Shown piece after piece: positions 51,623-60,477 of a stretch of 64,000 nucleotides of DNA. Location of the stretch: assembly GCA_017542245.1 (NCBI GenBank), contig JAFXXN010000198.1:1-64000 (forward strand). The letters run 5' to 3'. The stretch's first letter is position 1, and every line of letters starts with the position of its first letter. The DNA is from Lachnospiraceae bacterium (GTDB lineage: Bacteria; Bacillota; Clostridia; Lachnospirales; Lachnospiraceae). The notes below the pieces were generated by a model. That model was not told the DNA's origin. It made no database searches and was given only the letters and a program-made list of their open reading frames with translations. A program made the translations under genes and the position numbers.

Positions 51623-53335
51623 ATGAAAGGATTTAGCGAAAAAAAATTCTTTTCTATGCTTATATCGGGCACATTCACCAAGGCTGTTATGTACCTGATG
51701 CTGCTAAGTGACAGTATTATCGCCGGGTACTTTATAGGAGAATCAGGAGTAGCCGGGATTAATGCTATTACACCAGTGACCGCGGTGGTAACCTTCTTTG
51801 GTGATCTGGTATCTACAGGTGTCGGAATTGTTTTTACACGTGAAATCGGGGCTATGAGGAAACGCAGAGCGGATGAAATATACAGCCAGGGACTCATTAT
51901 CAGTATCGGGATAGGATTGATCTCAGCACTTCTGATCTTCGTATTTCAAGATGTTTATTTCAGTGTTAGCGGTATCACCGGCGACATCCTAGAAAAAGCT
52001 CTCGAATATTATCGTTTAGTACCGATCAATGCCTTCCTGACTATTGTAATTTTCTATCTTGAACAGATGGTCTACAGTGACGGAGATGAACTATGCAATA
52101 ATATCTGTTATGGATTTCAGATCGGCGGGAACATTATCTGTTCCATCATACTGACCAAATATCTGGGAATGACAGGTATCATCCTGGGATCCGTGATAGG
52201 AAACAGTCTCGGTATATTTACATGTTTCTGGCATTATTTCCGTAAGGGAAATACACTACACTTTGTATGGCATCTTTCTTTTAAAGATTTCCTACTGACT
52301 TCAAGATACAGTATCGTGGATTCTTCAGTATATATCTGCTGGGGAATAATGGATTATGTGATGATAGGATTTGTTTCCGGACACTATGGTGAATCCGGAC
52401 TGATAACCCTTGCTGTGGTTGTCAGCCTTATCGAGTTCGGAGTTGTAATGGACGGTGTGGGCATGGCAATGCAGCCATTAATAGGGACTTATTTCGGAGA
52501 GAAAAACCATCAGTTGATCAAGCGTGTAACTAAAGCCGGAATCAAAGCAGCGATCATAGAAGGTTTGGTGGCAACAATACTCATATGGATCTTTACCAAA
52601 CAGTTTTGTGGTCTGTTTGGAATTAGGGATGGAGCAGCGCTTTCTCCGTCTATAACCGCACTCCGAATCGTGTCGCTTGGTTTTATGTTCTGCAGTACTG
52701 TATCACTCACAACTTCGTATTATATGCTGATCGACCGAATAAGAATGGCTACATGTATAGCATGTTTCCAGAATGGTCTACTTTATATTCTTCTGCCGAT
52801 GCTTGGATCATGGATCTTCGGTATAAATGGTATGTGGGCAGGTTTTGCTGTGGCACCGGTACTGACACTTATCAGTGCTTTTACGTTCGTGTATCTGAAA
52901 TTCGGGAAGGACAATTTCCCGTTTGTGTTGAAGAACATGGATTCAGAAATAGAGGTATTGGACGATACATTAACTCCCGAAACTGCTGCTAAGCTTTCCG
53001 AACGTGTCAGCAGCAGTCTGATCGCACATAAATATTCGAAAGAGGTTGCCAATCATGCCGCCTTGTTTGTAGAGGAGATAAGTCTCACTATTCTCGAAAG
53101 GAACAAGAAAGCAAAGAAATCTGTTTTAATTGAATTATCACTTTTCTTTGAATCAGATTCAGTGCTTATTATACAGCGTGATTCGGGGGAATTGTTTGAT
53201 ATTACTGATCCTGATCTTCAGATTAATGGGTTAAGCAGTTTTGTACTTAGCGGTCTTATAAATGCTCATCAGGAAAAAGCATATCTTATGACTACCGGTT
53301 ATAACCGGAATATGATCCGGTTTTCGCAAACTTAA
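51623..53335 (+). CDS. MATE-family exporter fused to a histidine-kinase-like ATPase domain
   Basis: 570 residues; AGGAGG precedes the ATG. Residues 1-440 have about twelve membrane helices of a MATE transporter (TKAVMYLMLLSDSIIAGYFIGESGVAGINAI type opening), an exporter of drugs or metabolites driven by Na+ or H+. Residues about 450-570 resemble an anti-sigma/HATPase domain: an N-box-like VEEISLTILE, then RDSGELFD, and the end NRNMIRF. The fused domain may bind ATP and regulate transport. The end is odd: an unrelated frame with coding character begins directly after the stop codon. Confidence 0.82.
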   Translation: MKGFSEKKFFSMLISGTFTKAVMYLMLLSDSIIAGYFIGESGVAGINAITPVTAVVTFFGDLVSTGVGIVFTREIGAMRKRRADEIYSQGLIISIGIGLISALLIFVFQDVYFSVSGITGDILEKALEYYRLVPINAFLTIVIFYLEQMVYSDGDELCNNICYGFQIGGNIICSIILTKYLGMTGIILGSVIGNSLGIFTCFWHYFRKGNTLHFVWHLSFKDFLLTSRYSIVDSSVYICWGIMDYVMIGFVSGHYGESGLITLAVVVSLIEFGVVMDGVGMAMQPLIGTYFGEKNHQLIKRVTKAGIKAAIIEGLVATILIWIFTKQFCGLFGIRDGAALSPSITALRIVSLGFMFCSTVSLTTSYYMLIDRIRMATCIACFQNGLLYILLPMLGSWIFGINGMWAGFAVAPVLTLISAFTFVYLKFGKDNFPFVLKNMDSEIEVLDDTLTPETAAKLSERVSSSLIAHKYSKEVANHAALFVEEISLTILERNKKAKKSVLIELSLFFESDSVLIIQRDSGELFDITDPDLQINGLSSFVLSGLINAHQEKAYLMTTGYNRNMIRFSQT

Positions 53336-53501
53336 AAAAATCAATGAAATAGATGAAATCGAGGTCCATTACAAGGCGGAAAGCAAAGAACATCAGACCC
53401 TGAGGATTTTAAGAAAAGATGCTGGAAATACAGTATATATCAGGATCAAAGAGGCTGAACGATGTGTGTCGGATGTAAAAATCGTTTTTACATACATCTG
53501 A
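53336..53501 (+). pseudogene. Orphan coding fragment after the MATE gene
   Basis: The frame read from 53340 encodes about 53 residues (INEIDEIEVHYKAE ... VSDVKIVFTYI) to TGA at 53501, with normal codon character but no start codon or ribosome site. Removing one T from the TTTT at 53321-53324 would fuse it in frame to the MATE protein. It is either a frameshifted C-terminal extension or the tail of a deleted gene. Confidence 0.45.
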
Positions 53502-53543
53502 CTTAAAGGCTGAAACAATAAAAATCATAGGTTAGGTAGAACA

Positions 53544-53966
53544 ATGGAAGCATATAAACATACAGTACAATATTATGAAACAGATAAAATGGGGATCACT
53601 CACCACTCAAATTATGTGAGACGGATGGAAGAGGCAAGAATAGACTTCCTTAAACAGATGGGATGGGATTATGCCAGGCTTGAAAAAGAGGGGATTATTT
53701 CACCTACGGTAGAAATATCATGTAAGTATAAAAGAAGCACTACCTTTTCAGATGATGTTTTTATCCTCGTCACAATAAAAGATTTTAAAGGTGTTAAGCT
53801 TATCCTTGGTTATTCCATGAAGAATGCCGATGGTACTGTCCTAGCAGAGTGTGAGTCGATACACTGTTTTATCAACAAAGATGGAAAGCCGATACGCCTA
53901 GCCAAAGAATACCCTGAATTTAACAAAGCAATCATGGATAATATACCGATTAGTAGCGGTTCATAA
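53544..53966 (+). CDS. Acyl-CoA thioesterase, YbgC/4HBT family
   Basis: 140 residues, a single hot-dog fold. The opening YETDKMGITHHSNYVRRMEEAR matches the catalytic loop of 4-hydroxybenzoyl-CoA thioesterase-like proteins (the family Asp is usually D in YxDTD...G..y; here ETDKMG). It hydrolyses acyl-CoA or acyl-ACP in the cytoplasm; the chain preference is unknown. It follows the orphan fragment by 42 nt. Confidence 0.85.
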   Translation: MEAYKHTVQYYETDKMGITHHSNYVRRMEEARIDFLKQMGWDYARLEKEGIISPTVEISCKYKRSTTFSDDVFILVTIKDFKGVKLILGYSMKNADGTVLAECESIHCFINKDGKPIRLAKEYPEFNKAIMDNIPISSGS

Positions 53967-54072
53967 TGAATTTAATAGAATATGTGGCTACAATTAAATC
54001 CTAAAGTGCTAATTAAACAACAGCCTCCAGCCTAAATGTAGCATATACTACATATCAACCCTGTTCTGAATA

Positions 54073-54101
54073 TTGAATTATAAGTCTTTCGGACATATAC
54101 T
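54073..54101 (+). promoter_or_regulatory. Promoter of the microprotein operon
   Basis: TTGAAT (54073-54078), 17-nt spacer, TATACT (54096-54101), 48 nt before the first small ORF. Confidence 0.6.
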
Positions 54102-54149
54102 AAAGTCACAACAAAGAGAACAAAACAAACGAAAGGCAAGGTACAGAAC

Positions 54150-54260
54150 ATGGAAGATATTTATGAATACGATGCAGAACAGCAGGCAGAATATGATATG
54201 ATGAGAAAAGATGAGGAAACACATTGTCTATATCAGGATGATACATACTTGACATTCTGA
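54150..54260 (+). CDS. 36-residue acidic microprotein
   Basis: ATG at 54150, 36 codons, TGA at 54258. The protein (starts MEDIYEYDAEQQAEY, ends DDTYLTF) is strongly acidic, with many Tyr and one Cys. An AAGG-rich stretch lies 8 nt upstream. It is first in a promoter-to-terminator unit with the 28-residue ORF. No family recognised. Confidence 0.5.
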   Translation: MEDIYEYDAEQQAEYDMMRKDEETHCLYQDDTYLTF

Positions 54261-54302
54261 GAAATATAAACCAGCAAATGCGAATGAATAAAGGAGGCAA
54301 AT

Positions 54303-54389
54303 ATGTTATTTGGATGTATATTATTAGGAGCAATAGTAGCACTTGAGGGATCATGTATAGCGGTCGGTGTTATACTGAGCAATAAGTAA
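54303..54389 (+). CDS. 28-residue hydrophobic microprotein
   Basis: ATG at 54303 preceded by AAGGAGG with 6-nt spacing, an ideal ribosome site. It has 28 codons to TAA at 54387: MLFGCILLGAIVALEG then SCIAVGVILSNK. It would form one membrane helix with a Glu in the middle. A perfect 14-bp terminator follows 27 nt later. It may be a small membrane regulator or a type I-like toxin; this is inference. Confidence 0.6.
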   Translation: MLFGCILLGAIVALEGSCIAVGVILSNK

Positions 54390-54415
54390 TGATGAAAAAC
54401 AAAGATTTAGACTGC

Positions 54416-54457
54416 AAAAAGGGATATGCATTGAAATGAAAACGCATATCCCTTTTT
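54416..54457 (+). terminator. Terminator of the microprotein operon
   Basis: AAAAAGGGATATGC (54416-54429) and its perfect complement (54444-54457) ending in TTTTTT. Confidence 0.9.
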
Positions 54458-54506
54458 TATAGTCTGAAGAGTGTGTGAAAGATTTATTTTTTTAATTTTT
54501 TAGATA

Positions 54507-54540
54507 TTGCTTTTCTAATATATTTGTAGTACAATACAAA
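54507..54540 (+). promoter_or_regulatory. Promoter and operator of the toxin-antitoxin operon
   Basis: TTGCTT (54507-54512), 17-nt spacer, TACAAT (54530-54535). An inverted repeat TTTGTA/TACAAA (54523-54528, 54535-54540) straddles the -10, a good operator for autorepression by the antitoxin. Confidence 0.6.
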
Positions 54541-54590
54541 TAAATACAAAAATAAACATTTTACATTCATTTTTATAAGGAGGGACATAT

Positions 54591-54890
54591 ATGGCAGAGC
54601 AGGTTCTTATTCAATTCAGAGCAGATAAAACATTAAAACAGGAAGTCTCAGAAATATATGAACAGTTGGGAATGGATTTACCGACGGCATTTCGTATGTT
54701 TATGAAACGTAGCAAGATGGTACATGGATTGCCTTTTGAAGCAGTGTTACCGGAGAAGAAGGGTAAAAGAGAAGACTTTAAAAATGCTTTCGATGCATTG
54801 CGTTTAGAAGCATCTTCATTACCCGAGATGTCCTTGGATGAGATAAATATGGAGATATCTGCGGCTAGGGCTAAGAGGAAGAGAGGATAG
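54591..54890 (+). CDS. RelB/DinJ-family antitoxin
   Basis: 99 residues; AGGAGG lies before the ATG. The N-terminal ribbon-helix-helix (VLIQFRADKTLKQEVSEIYEQLGMDLPTAFRMF, cut here to its main features: a beta strand then two helices with LGMDLPTAF) is the DinJ/RelB signature. The C-terminal charged helix would bind the toxin. It precedes the PIN gene by 9 nt. It probably represses its own promoter through the inverted repeat at 54523-54540. Confidence 0.87.
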   Translation: MAEQVLIQFRADKTLKQEVSEIYEQLGMDLPTAFRMFMKRSKMVHGLPFEAVLPEKKGKREDFKNAFDALRLEASSLPEMSLDEINMEISAARAKRKRG

Positions 54891-54899
54891 ACAAAGAGT

Positions 54900-55313
54900 A
54901 TGGTCTATGCAGTTATAGATACAAATGTTCTGGTTGCAGCTTTGCTTACGAAAACTAGCGATAGTGCAACGGTAAAGGTGTTTGACGCGATAGTTGATGG
55001 AAGGATTACTCCACTTTACCATAAAGATAGTCTAATGGAGTATGAAGAAGTTCTAAAAAGACCTAAGTTTCGTTTCAGTTCTGAGAAGATAGAAGTGGTA
55101 TTGGAAATGATAGTCAAGTATGGTGTAGAAATATTTCCACAACCTACAGGAGAGATACTTGTTGATATGGATGACCTTATATTCTATGAAGTTGCTTTGG
55201 AGAAAAGGGAAGATGATTCTTATCTTGTTACTGGAAATAAAAAACACTATCCCGTTAAAGATTTTATTGTTACCCCAGCAGAGATGATTGAAATACTAAA
55301 AGGAATAGACTAA
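54900..55313 (+). CDS. PIN-domain toxin (putative ribonuclease)
   Basis: 137 residues. Acidic residues of the PIN active site are visible: Asp in VIDTNVLVAAL (near 7), Glu in MEYEEVL (near 45), Asp in the DMDDLIFYEVAL segment (near 90) and REDDSYLVTGNKKHYP (near 105). This matches the COG1569-type PIN toxins that pair with RelB-like antitoxins. It would cleave RNA when the antitoxin is degraded. No separate promoter is seen, so it is coexpressed with the antitoxin. Confidence 0.87.
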   Translation: MVYAVIDTNVLVAALLTKTSDSATVKVFDAIVDGRITPLYHKDSLMEYEEVLKRPKFRFSSEKIEVVLEMIVKYGVEIFPQPTGEILVDMDDLIFYEVALEKREDDSYLVTGNKKHYPVKDFIVTPAEMIEILKGID

Positions 55314-55467
55314 GGAATGAAGGGTTTTAAGATTCCGGTGATGAAATTTGGATGTAGAGGCACTCATATCTATCCTTTCTTTATTATTTTGATTACTTTT
55401 AAGTTACTTTTTTTCCGAGTCATAAAAACACATTATTTTATCAGAAAAATGAGGCCTAGGTGAAAAA

Positions 55468-55488
55468 TCGAATCACGTCACCTCGATT
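55468..55488 (+). repeat. Right copy of the att-like repeat (tRNA-Pro 3' fragment)
   Basis: 21 bases identical to 46736-46756: the T loop to the discriminator plus 2 nt. The rest of the tRNA is absent here. A terminator follows 12 nt later, as expected for the original downstream side of the tRNA gene. Confidence 0.7.
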
Positions 55489-55500
55489 GAGGTAAATCAA

Positions 55501-55530
55501 GGGTTTTGAGAGTTCTCAGAACCCTTTTTT
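55501..55530 (+). terminator. Terminator after the tRNA fragment
   Basis: GGGTTTTGAG/CTCAGAACCC stem (one G.U) with a 4-nt loop, followed by TTTTTT. Confidence 0.88.
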
Positions 55531-55646
55531 ATTCTAAAAAACGAAATTAATTCTTGAAAAAATGATTTAAGTTTAGAACAGGAGTCCCCCTATCTATAAT
55601 AGTTTTTAAAACATCCGCATTTGCATCTCAAACGGAACGGTTTTTC

Positions 55647-55675
55647 TTGACTTTTTACTCTGCTTTTGCTATAAT
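55647..55675 (+). promoter_or_regulatory. Promoter of the BREX operon
   Basis: TTGACT (55647-55652), 17-nt spacer, TATAAT (55670-55675); brxA begins 70 nt downstream. Confidence 0.82.
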
Positions 55676-55744
55676 GATAACATTACGATATCAAAACCAT
55701 AAAATAGGATTGAAAGCACAGATAACAAAGGGAGAAAGTGGTGC

Positions 55745-56350
55745 ATGAACAGAAAACCTTATTCATCGGCTATAAAGAAAACCCCGTTCAAGTATCCAAT
55801 AGCTAAGAAAATAGCGAAACTTATGCTGGACGGGTTGGATTATGATGAGATATACGATAAATGTTTTGATGAAAATTACGTAGAGATAGAATCTGCTGAG
55901 CGTAGGCGAGAGGTCACAAATGTTTTATATAATCGACTTTCGTCACTGGACGGATTCTTGCTTAAAGAGTTCTATAACGGAGATGTTGCTACCTCTAAGT
56001 TTATACTTGTGTATGCCATAGCAAAAACAGATACGCTTTTCTTTGATTTTTTATTTGAAAAGTACAGGGATGCACTTATGAATCCAGAGAGAAACTACCT
56101 TTCCATAGATGACTTTGACAGGTTCTTTGAAGCGAAAAGCCAGACAGACTTGATTGTAGCAAAATGGGGCAAGTTTACTCTTGAATGCCTTACAAAAGGG
56201 TATCGTAATATATTGGTAGAATCCGGATTGGGCAGAAGAGAACGGAAAAACATCATAGCTGAAAAAATGATGATACATCCGGCAGTAGAAGAACATATAA
56301 AGCTGATAGGCGATAATGATTGCCTGAAAGCGATGTTAGGCGGTGATTAA
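55745..56350 (+). CDS. brxA: BREX protein BrxA (DUF1819)
   Basis: 201 residues, the usual BrxA size. Helical, with the N-terminal YSSAIKKTPFKYPIAKKIAKLMLDG and the central LLKEFYNGDVATSKFILVYAIAKTD region typical of DUF1819. BrxA is a small DNA-binding-type protein required in many type 1 BREX systems. AAGGGAGAAAG lies upstream. It is first in an operon with a strong promoter and overlaps brxB closely (brxB starts 1 nt after the brxA stop). Confidence 0.9.
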   Translation: MNRKPYSSAIKKTPFKYPIAKKIAKLMLDGLDYDEIYDKCFDENYVEIESAERRREVTNVLYNRLSSLDGFLLKEFYNGDVATSKFILVYAIAKTDTLFFDFLFEKYRDALMNPERNYLSIDDFDRFFEAKSQTDLIVAKWGKFTLECLTKGYRNILVESGLGRRERKNIIAEKMMIHPAVEEHIKLIGDNDCLKAMLGGD

Positions 56351-56351
56351 T

Positions 56352-56957
56352 ATGGCAGATAGACCATTAAACGAAAGATTTATAGATCTTGAAGACAGAC
56401 TGATTAGTGTAGAAGCGCTTACACGATACGGCACTGCAAACGATCTACGGTTCTATATATTTGATTATTCTCCGGCAGATGAGCTGCTTGTAAGGAAAGA
56501 GATAAAGAAACTTAAAGACAGAAATCCGGCTATAGCAGAATTTGACTTATATGAGATGATGCTTCAGATTATAGAAGATGAGGGCTATATGGAAGATGTG
56601 TTGAGGATGGAAAAGGATTATGATAAAGACCTTCTCTTGAGGGAAGTATTCCAGACTCTGCTTTCTGTAGAAGAAAAGGAGAATGCGTTCCTGGAAAAGT
56701 TCAAGGATGGATTGGCAGATGACGGTAACAGCATCGTGCTGATAACCGGTGTTGGAAAGGTCTTCCCCATTGTGAGAAGCCATACCATCTTAAATAACCT
56801 CCAGAGTATTTTCAGAAGGAATCCGGTGGTTATGATGTATCCTGGAAGATATGAGACTAAAGAGAAAATGACACTTAGGCTGTTTGAACGCCTTGACGAT
56901 GATGATTATTACAGAGCATTTCCGCTGGTTGGAAGGAGGATGGAGAATGATTATTAA
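56352..56957 (+). CDS. brxB: BREX protein BrxB (DUF1788)
   Basis: 201 residues from the ATG at 56352. The opening MADRPLNERFIDLEDRLIS and the segments FYIFDYSPADELLVRKEI, VLITGVGKVFPIVRSHTIL and MMYPGRYE are characteristic of DUF1788. It is a structural component of the BREX complex and binds other Brx proteins. It overlaps brxC by 11 nt, so translation is coupled. Confidence 0.92.
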   Translation: MADRPLNERFIDLEDRLISVEALTRYGTANDLRFYIFDYSPADELLVRKEIKKLKDRNPAIAEFDLYEMMLQIIEDEGYMEDVLRMEKDYDKDLLLREVFQTLLSVEEKENAFLEKFKDGLADDGNSIVLITGVGKVFPIVRSHTILNNLQSIFRRNPVVMMYPGRYETKEKMTLRLFERLDDDDYYRAFPLVGRRMENDY

Positions 56958-59900
56958 GGATCTCTTTAAAAAGGACATAACCCGTTCAATACAGGGTGTT
57001 GTAACGATAGGAAATGAAAGTGAAGAGCAGAAGTGGCAGGAGCTTGAGGAATATGTCTGTACTGATGAGATCACGAAATCATTCCGTACATTCTTCCGTA
57101 GATACCGCGAGTCGATAAATAATCCAACAGGAAAAATGGGAGTATGGATTACAGGCTTCTTTGGATCCGGTAAATCACATTTCTTAAAAATCCTTGGATA
57201 TATACTTGAAAACGAAGAAGTGGCCGGCTGGGAGGCAGTAAAGTATTTTGAGAATAAGATAAAGGATGAGATGGTCCTGGCTGATATAAGGACATGTGCT
57301 AAGGCAAAGACTAAAGTCGTACTTTTTAATATTGATAGTAAGGCAAAGTCTGATTCAAAGAATAGGAATGAGGCGATTATGGATATCATGCTTCGTTCCT
57401 TTAATGAGTCTGTGGGATATTGCGGGATAAGCCCATGGGTTGCAGATATGGAGAGAACCCTTGATGAAGAAGGCAAATTGCAGGATTTTATAGCTAAGTT
57501 TGAAGAATATTCTGGACGTAACTGGGTTCAGACCAGAGCTAAGGCACTCCTTAACAGAGATTATATTATTCGTGCACTTGTAGCATCTCGTGATATGAGT
57601 GAGGAAAGTGCCAAGACTTTTATCGAGGACCAGACTAGGAACTATACCAATACAACGGAAGAGTTTGCAAAGATTGTAGACGAATACTGCAAAAAGAATA
57701 AAACGCGTGTTATATTCCTGATGGACGAGGTAGGGCAGTTTATTGGCGATAATACCCAGCTTATGCTTAATCTGCAGACTTGCGTTGAGGATCTTGGAAA
57801 ATACTGTAAAGGGCAGGCCTGGGTAGTAATCACATCCCAGCAGGAACTTAAGGCCATGATAGACAGCACCAAGGATAAGCAGCAGGATTTCTCGAAGATT
57901 CAGGGTAGATTTGATACACGTCTGCTTCTTAGCGGTGCTAATGCGGATGAGGTTATAAAGAGACGTATTTTAGAGAAGAAAGAGATAGCGGAGACACCAC
58001 TGCGTGCACTTTATGATGCAAACAGCAGCAAGCTTTCAAATCTCATTCTATTCCAGGCAAAACCGACATGGTCAGGATATAAGGATGCTGAAGACTTTAA
58101 GAATGTATACCCTTTTGTATCCTATCAGTTTGAGCTTTTGCAGAAGGTATTTGAGGCAATACGTGAGCATGGCATGAGCGAAGGCAGACATCTCTCTCAA
58201 AATGAGAGATCGCTACTATCGGCTTTCCAGAACTCAGCAAAGAAAATCGCTGATAGTGATTCAGGCATATTGGTTCCGTTTGACAGTTTTTATTCAACTA
58301 TTGAAGAATTTATTGATTATGATATCAAGACCGTATTTTCAAATGCAGAGAGAAGAGCAGGCCTTGACGAGTTCGCTATACGTGTGCTCAGAGTTCTTTT
58401 CATGATAAAACATGTGAAAGAGATGCCTAAGACTATAGATCGCTTAGCTACTTTGATGGTAGATAATATAAATGCTGACAAGGCAGCTATCAAGAATATG
58501 ATCTTTGATGCCCTTCAGAAGTTAGAAGAGGAAACACTGATACAGAAGAATGGCGAGGAATATGATTTCCTTACGAATGCTGAGCAGGATGTTAATAAGC
58601 AGATTATCAACTCGGCATACAATGAAGGCGAGGTTCAGAGGACTATCTTTGACATCGTATATGATAAAGTCCTTGAAGGAAACAAATATAGGTATGAAGG
58701 ACGTTATGATTTCGGTCTGAACCGTTATGTGGATTCTGAGATAAAAGGGGCATTAGGGCAGGATAATATAACCATAAAAGTGATTACCCAATTCTCCGGA
58801 ATGCATAAGGACACGGAATTTCAGGCAGAGTCGGTACGATCAAATTCAGTGGTAGTTGACCTTACTGAAGGTAATTACGTAGACGAGCTTATCAGGGCAA
58901 ACAAGATAGCTACATTTAAACGGAATAACAGTGCATCTATGTCAGCTGACCTGACAGAGATTATGAGCAAGAAATCTGCAGAACTGTCAGACAGGATAAA
59001 GCGAGCAGAAGATATCATAAGGGTATCTTTAAAAAGTGCACCCATATATTTTATGGGAATAAAGCTCGATATAAAGCAGAAAGATGGCAAAGACAGACTT
59101 CTTGATGCTCTTAAAGAATCTGTAAAGCATGACTATTATAAACTTGGGCTTGTAGAATTCTTTTATCAAGATCAAAGGAGCATTCTTTCGTCCTTAAATG
59201 ATACAGAACCTACATTTGCCGGGGATGACATTTCAAATGCTCCGAATAAGGGTGCTTATGATGAGATTTTTACCAAGCTTAAAGATGATTCAGATCTCCA
59301 GAAAAAAACAACTGTAAAGAGCCTTTTGGAACACTTTTCAAAAAAACCGTTTGGATGGCGTGATCTGGATGTTCAGGGAATGTTGGGAGCATTATGGAAA
59401 CATCATAAAATCCAGATATTCATACATGATAATGAGGTAGCTGAAAATAATAGTTCATTCAAAAATGACCTGGCCCGTAAGAATAATACAGATATTATGG
59501 TTGTCCGCATGCAAGAAAAGGTCGATGAACAGCTCCTTTATTCTGTAAAGCGTATCATGTCGGATATTTATTCGGAAACTCTTCCTCTTGAGGAAGTAAA
59601 GTTAAGAGATGGAGTTGTTTCGTTCTTTGATAGAAAGAAGAACTTCTTAAGCGGACTTAAGGAAAAATATGGGTCCTCTTATGCTGGGTGTAGTGCTGCC
59701 GCCGATATATATAAAGACTTTGATTCTATCCTGCAGGCATCAGATATGGCTTCAATCTTTAATGAAGTCGTGAACAAGAAGGATAACCTGGAAGAAAAGG
59801 CGGAGACACTGGAACAGTTAGAAGCCTTCTATAAGGAAGGCAGCAATCAGCAAAAGAACTATCAGGATGCAAAGGATATATGTAGCTGGTATGACCAGAA

Positions 59901-60468
59901 TTATTCACTTCAGAATCTGTCCAGTATGGAAGATGTAGTGACTAAGATGAATGCCATTATTTCCTTGGATATGCCATTTACAAAAATGAATGAACTGGCA
60001 AATCTGGTATTCCAAGCCAGTACGGCTAAGGAAAAGATACTTGAAGATAAGCTGGCTGCAACGAAAAAGCTTATAGAAGCAGACAGAGATGCAATAAGCA
60101 GGGAATTGACAGAAGTCCTTGGTGCTAATCTGAAAGAAGAACAGAAGGAAAAAATACAAGAAAAGGCTGATGAACTATTTGAACAGTATGATGGATGGTT
60201 AGGTTCGATTACCAGCTCTTCTTCAAATATGGATTCCTATGTTACAGCCAGTGCTGCCAATTTATCAGGCTTTAAGGAGTTTATTTCTTCTGTTATGAAT
60301 GAACAGGAAGAAAAACAGATCAGGATAAAGCGGGTGCGTATAATAGATTGTGTTCCTGCTGCCAGCAAGAAGGTAACAAGCGAACAGGATGTTGAGAAGG
60401 TTGTCAATACCTTACGCAAAAAACTTCTGGAAGAACTGAAAGATAATGATGAGGTCAATCTGGAATAA
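56947..60468 (+). CDS. brxC: BREX P-loop ATPase BrxC
   Basis: 1173 residues from the ATG at 56947, chosen because GGAGG lies 8 nt upstream and the protein opens IIKDLFKKDITRSIQGVV as BrxC does. Walker A is GFFGSGKS (about 70-77) and Walker B is VIFLMDEVGQ (about 257). The rest is helical, with coiled coil in the last 250 residues. BrxC is the large DUF499-like ATPase of BREX, needed for phage exclusion and methylation. It is somewhat shorter than or equal to typical type 1 BrxC (about 1200). Confidence 0.93.
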   Translation: MIIKDLFKKDITRSIQGVVTIGNESEEQKWQELEEYVCTDEITKSFRTFFRRYRESINNPTGKMGVWITGFFGSGKSHFLKILGYILENEEVAGWEAVKYFENKIKDEMVLADIRTCAKAKTKVVLFNIDSKAKSDSKNRNEAIMDIMLRSFNESVGYCGISPWVADMERTLDEEGKLQDFIAKFEEYSGRNWVQTRAKALLNRDYIIRALVASRDMSEESAKTFIEDQTRNYTNTTEEFAKIVDEYCKKNKTRVIFLMDEVGQFIGDNTQLMLNLQTCVEDLGKYCKGQAWVVITSQQELKAMIDSTKDKQQDFSKIQGRFDTRLLLSGANADEVIKRRILEKKEIAETPLRALYDANSSKLSNLILFQAKPTWSGYKDAEDFKNVYPFVSYQFELLQKVFEAIREHGMSEGRHLSQNERSLLSAFQNSAKKIADSDSGILVPFDSFYSTIEEFIDYDIKTVFSNAERRAGLDEFAIRVLRVLFMIKHVKEMPKTIDRLATLMVDNINADKAAIKNMIFDALQKLEEETLIQKNGEEYDFLTNAEQDVNKQIINSAYNEGEVQRTIFDIVYDKVLEGNKYRYEGRYDFGLNRYVDSEIKGALGQDNITIKVITQFSGMHKDTEFQAESVRSNSVVVDLTEGNYVDELIRANKIATFKRNNSASMSADLTEIMSKKSAELSDRIKRAEDIIRVSLKSAPIYFMGIKLDIKQKDGKDRLLDALKESVKHDYYKLGLVEFFYQDQRSILSSLNDTEPTFAGDDISNAPNKGAYDEIFTKLKDDSDLQKKTTVKSLLEHFSKKPFGWRDLDVQGMLGALWKHHKIQIFIHDNEVAENNSSFKNDLARKNNTDIMVVRMQEKVDEQLLYSVKRIMSDIYSETLPLEEVKLRDGVVSFFDRKKNFLSGLKEKYGSSYAGCSAAADIYKDFDSILQASDMASIFNEVVNKKDNLEEKAETLEQLEAFYKEGSNQQKNYQDAKDICSWYDQNYSLQNLSSMEDVVTKMNAIISLDMPFTKMNELANLVFQASTAKEKILEDKLAATKKLIEADRDAISRELTEVLGANLKEEQKEKIQEKADELFEQYDGWLGSITSSSSNMDSYVTASAANLSGFKEFISSVMNEQEEKQIRIKRVRIIDCVPAASKKVTSEQDVEKVVNTLRKKLLEELKDNDEVNLE

Positions 60469-60477
60469 GGAGCTTAT

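Larger units (their letters stand above)
55314..55646. other. Gene-free stretch holding the right att-like repeat
   Basis: It holds the tRNA 3' fragment (55468-55488) and the terminator at 55501-55530. A 48-codon hydrophobic ORF (55317-55463) lacks a proper ribosome site and is not called. Confidence 0.6.

Noticed and set aside
55317..55463. 48-codon hydrophobic basic ORF just after the PIN toxin
   Set aside because: The nearest SD-like AAGG is 1-2 nt from the ATG and the composition follows the AT-rich gap; too weak to call.
46757..55467. Integrase or transposase for the tRNA-bounded island
   Set aside because: None of the proteins in the interval shows integrase, resolvase or transposase motifs; it could have been lost or lie outside the repeat.
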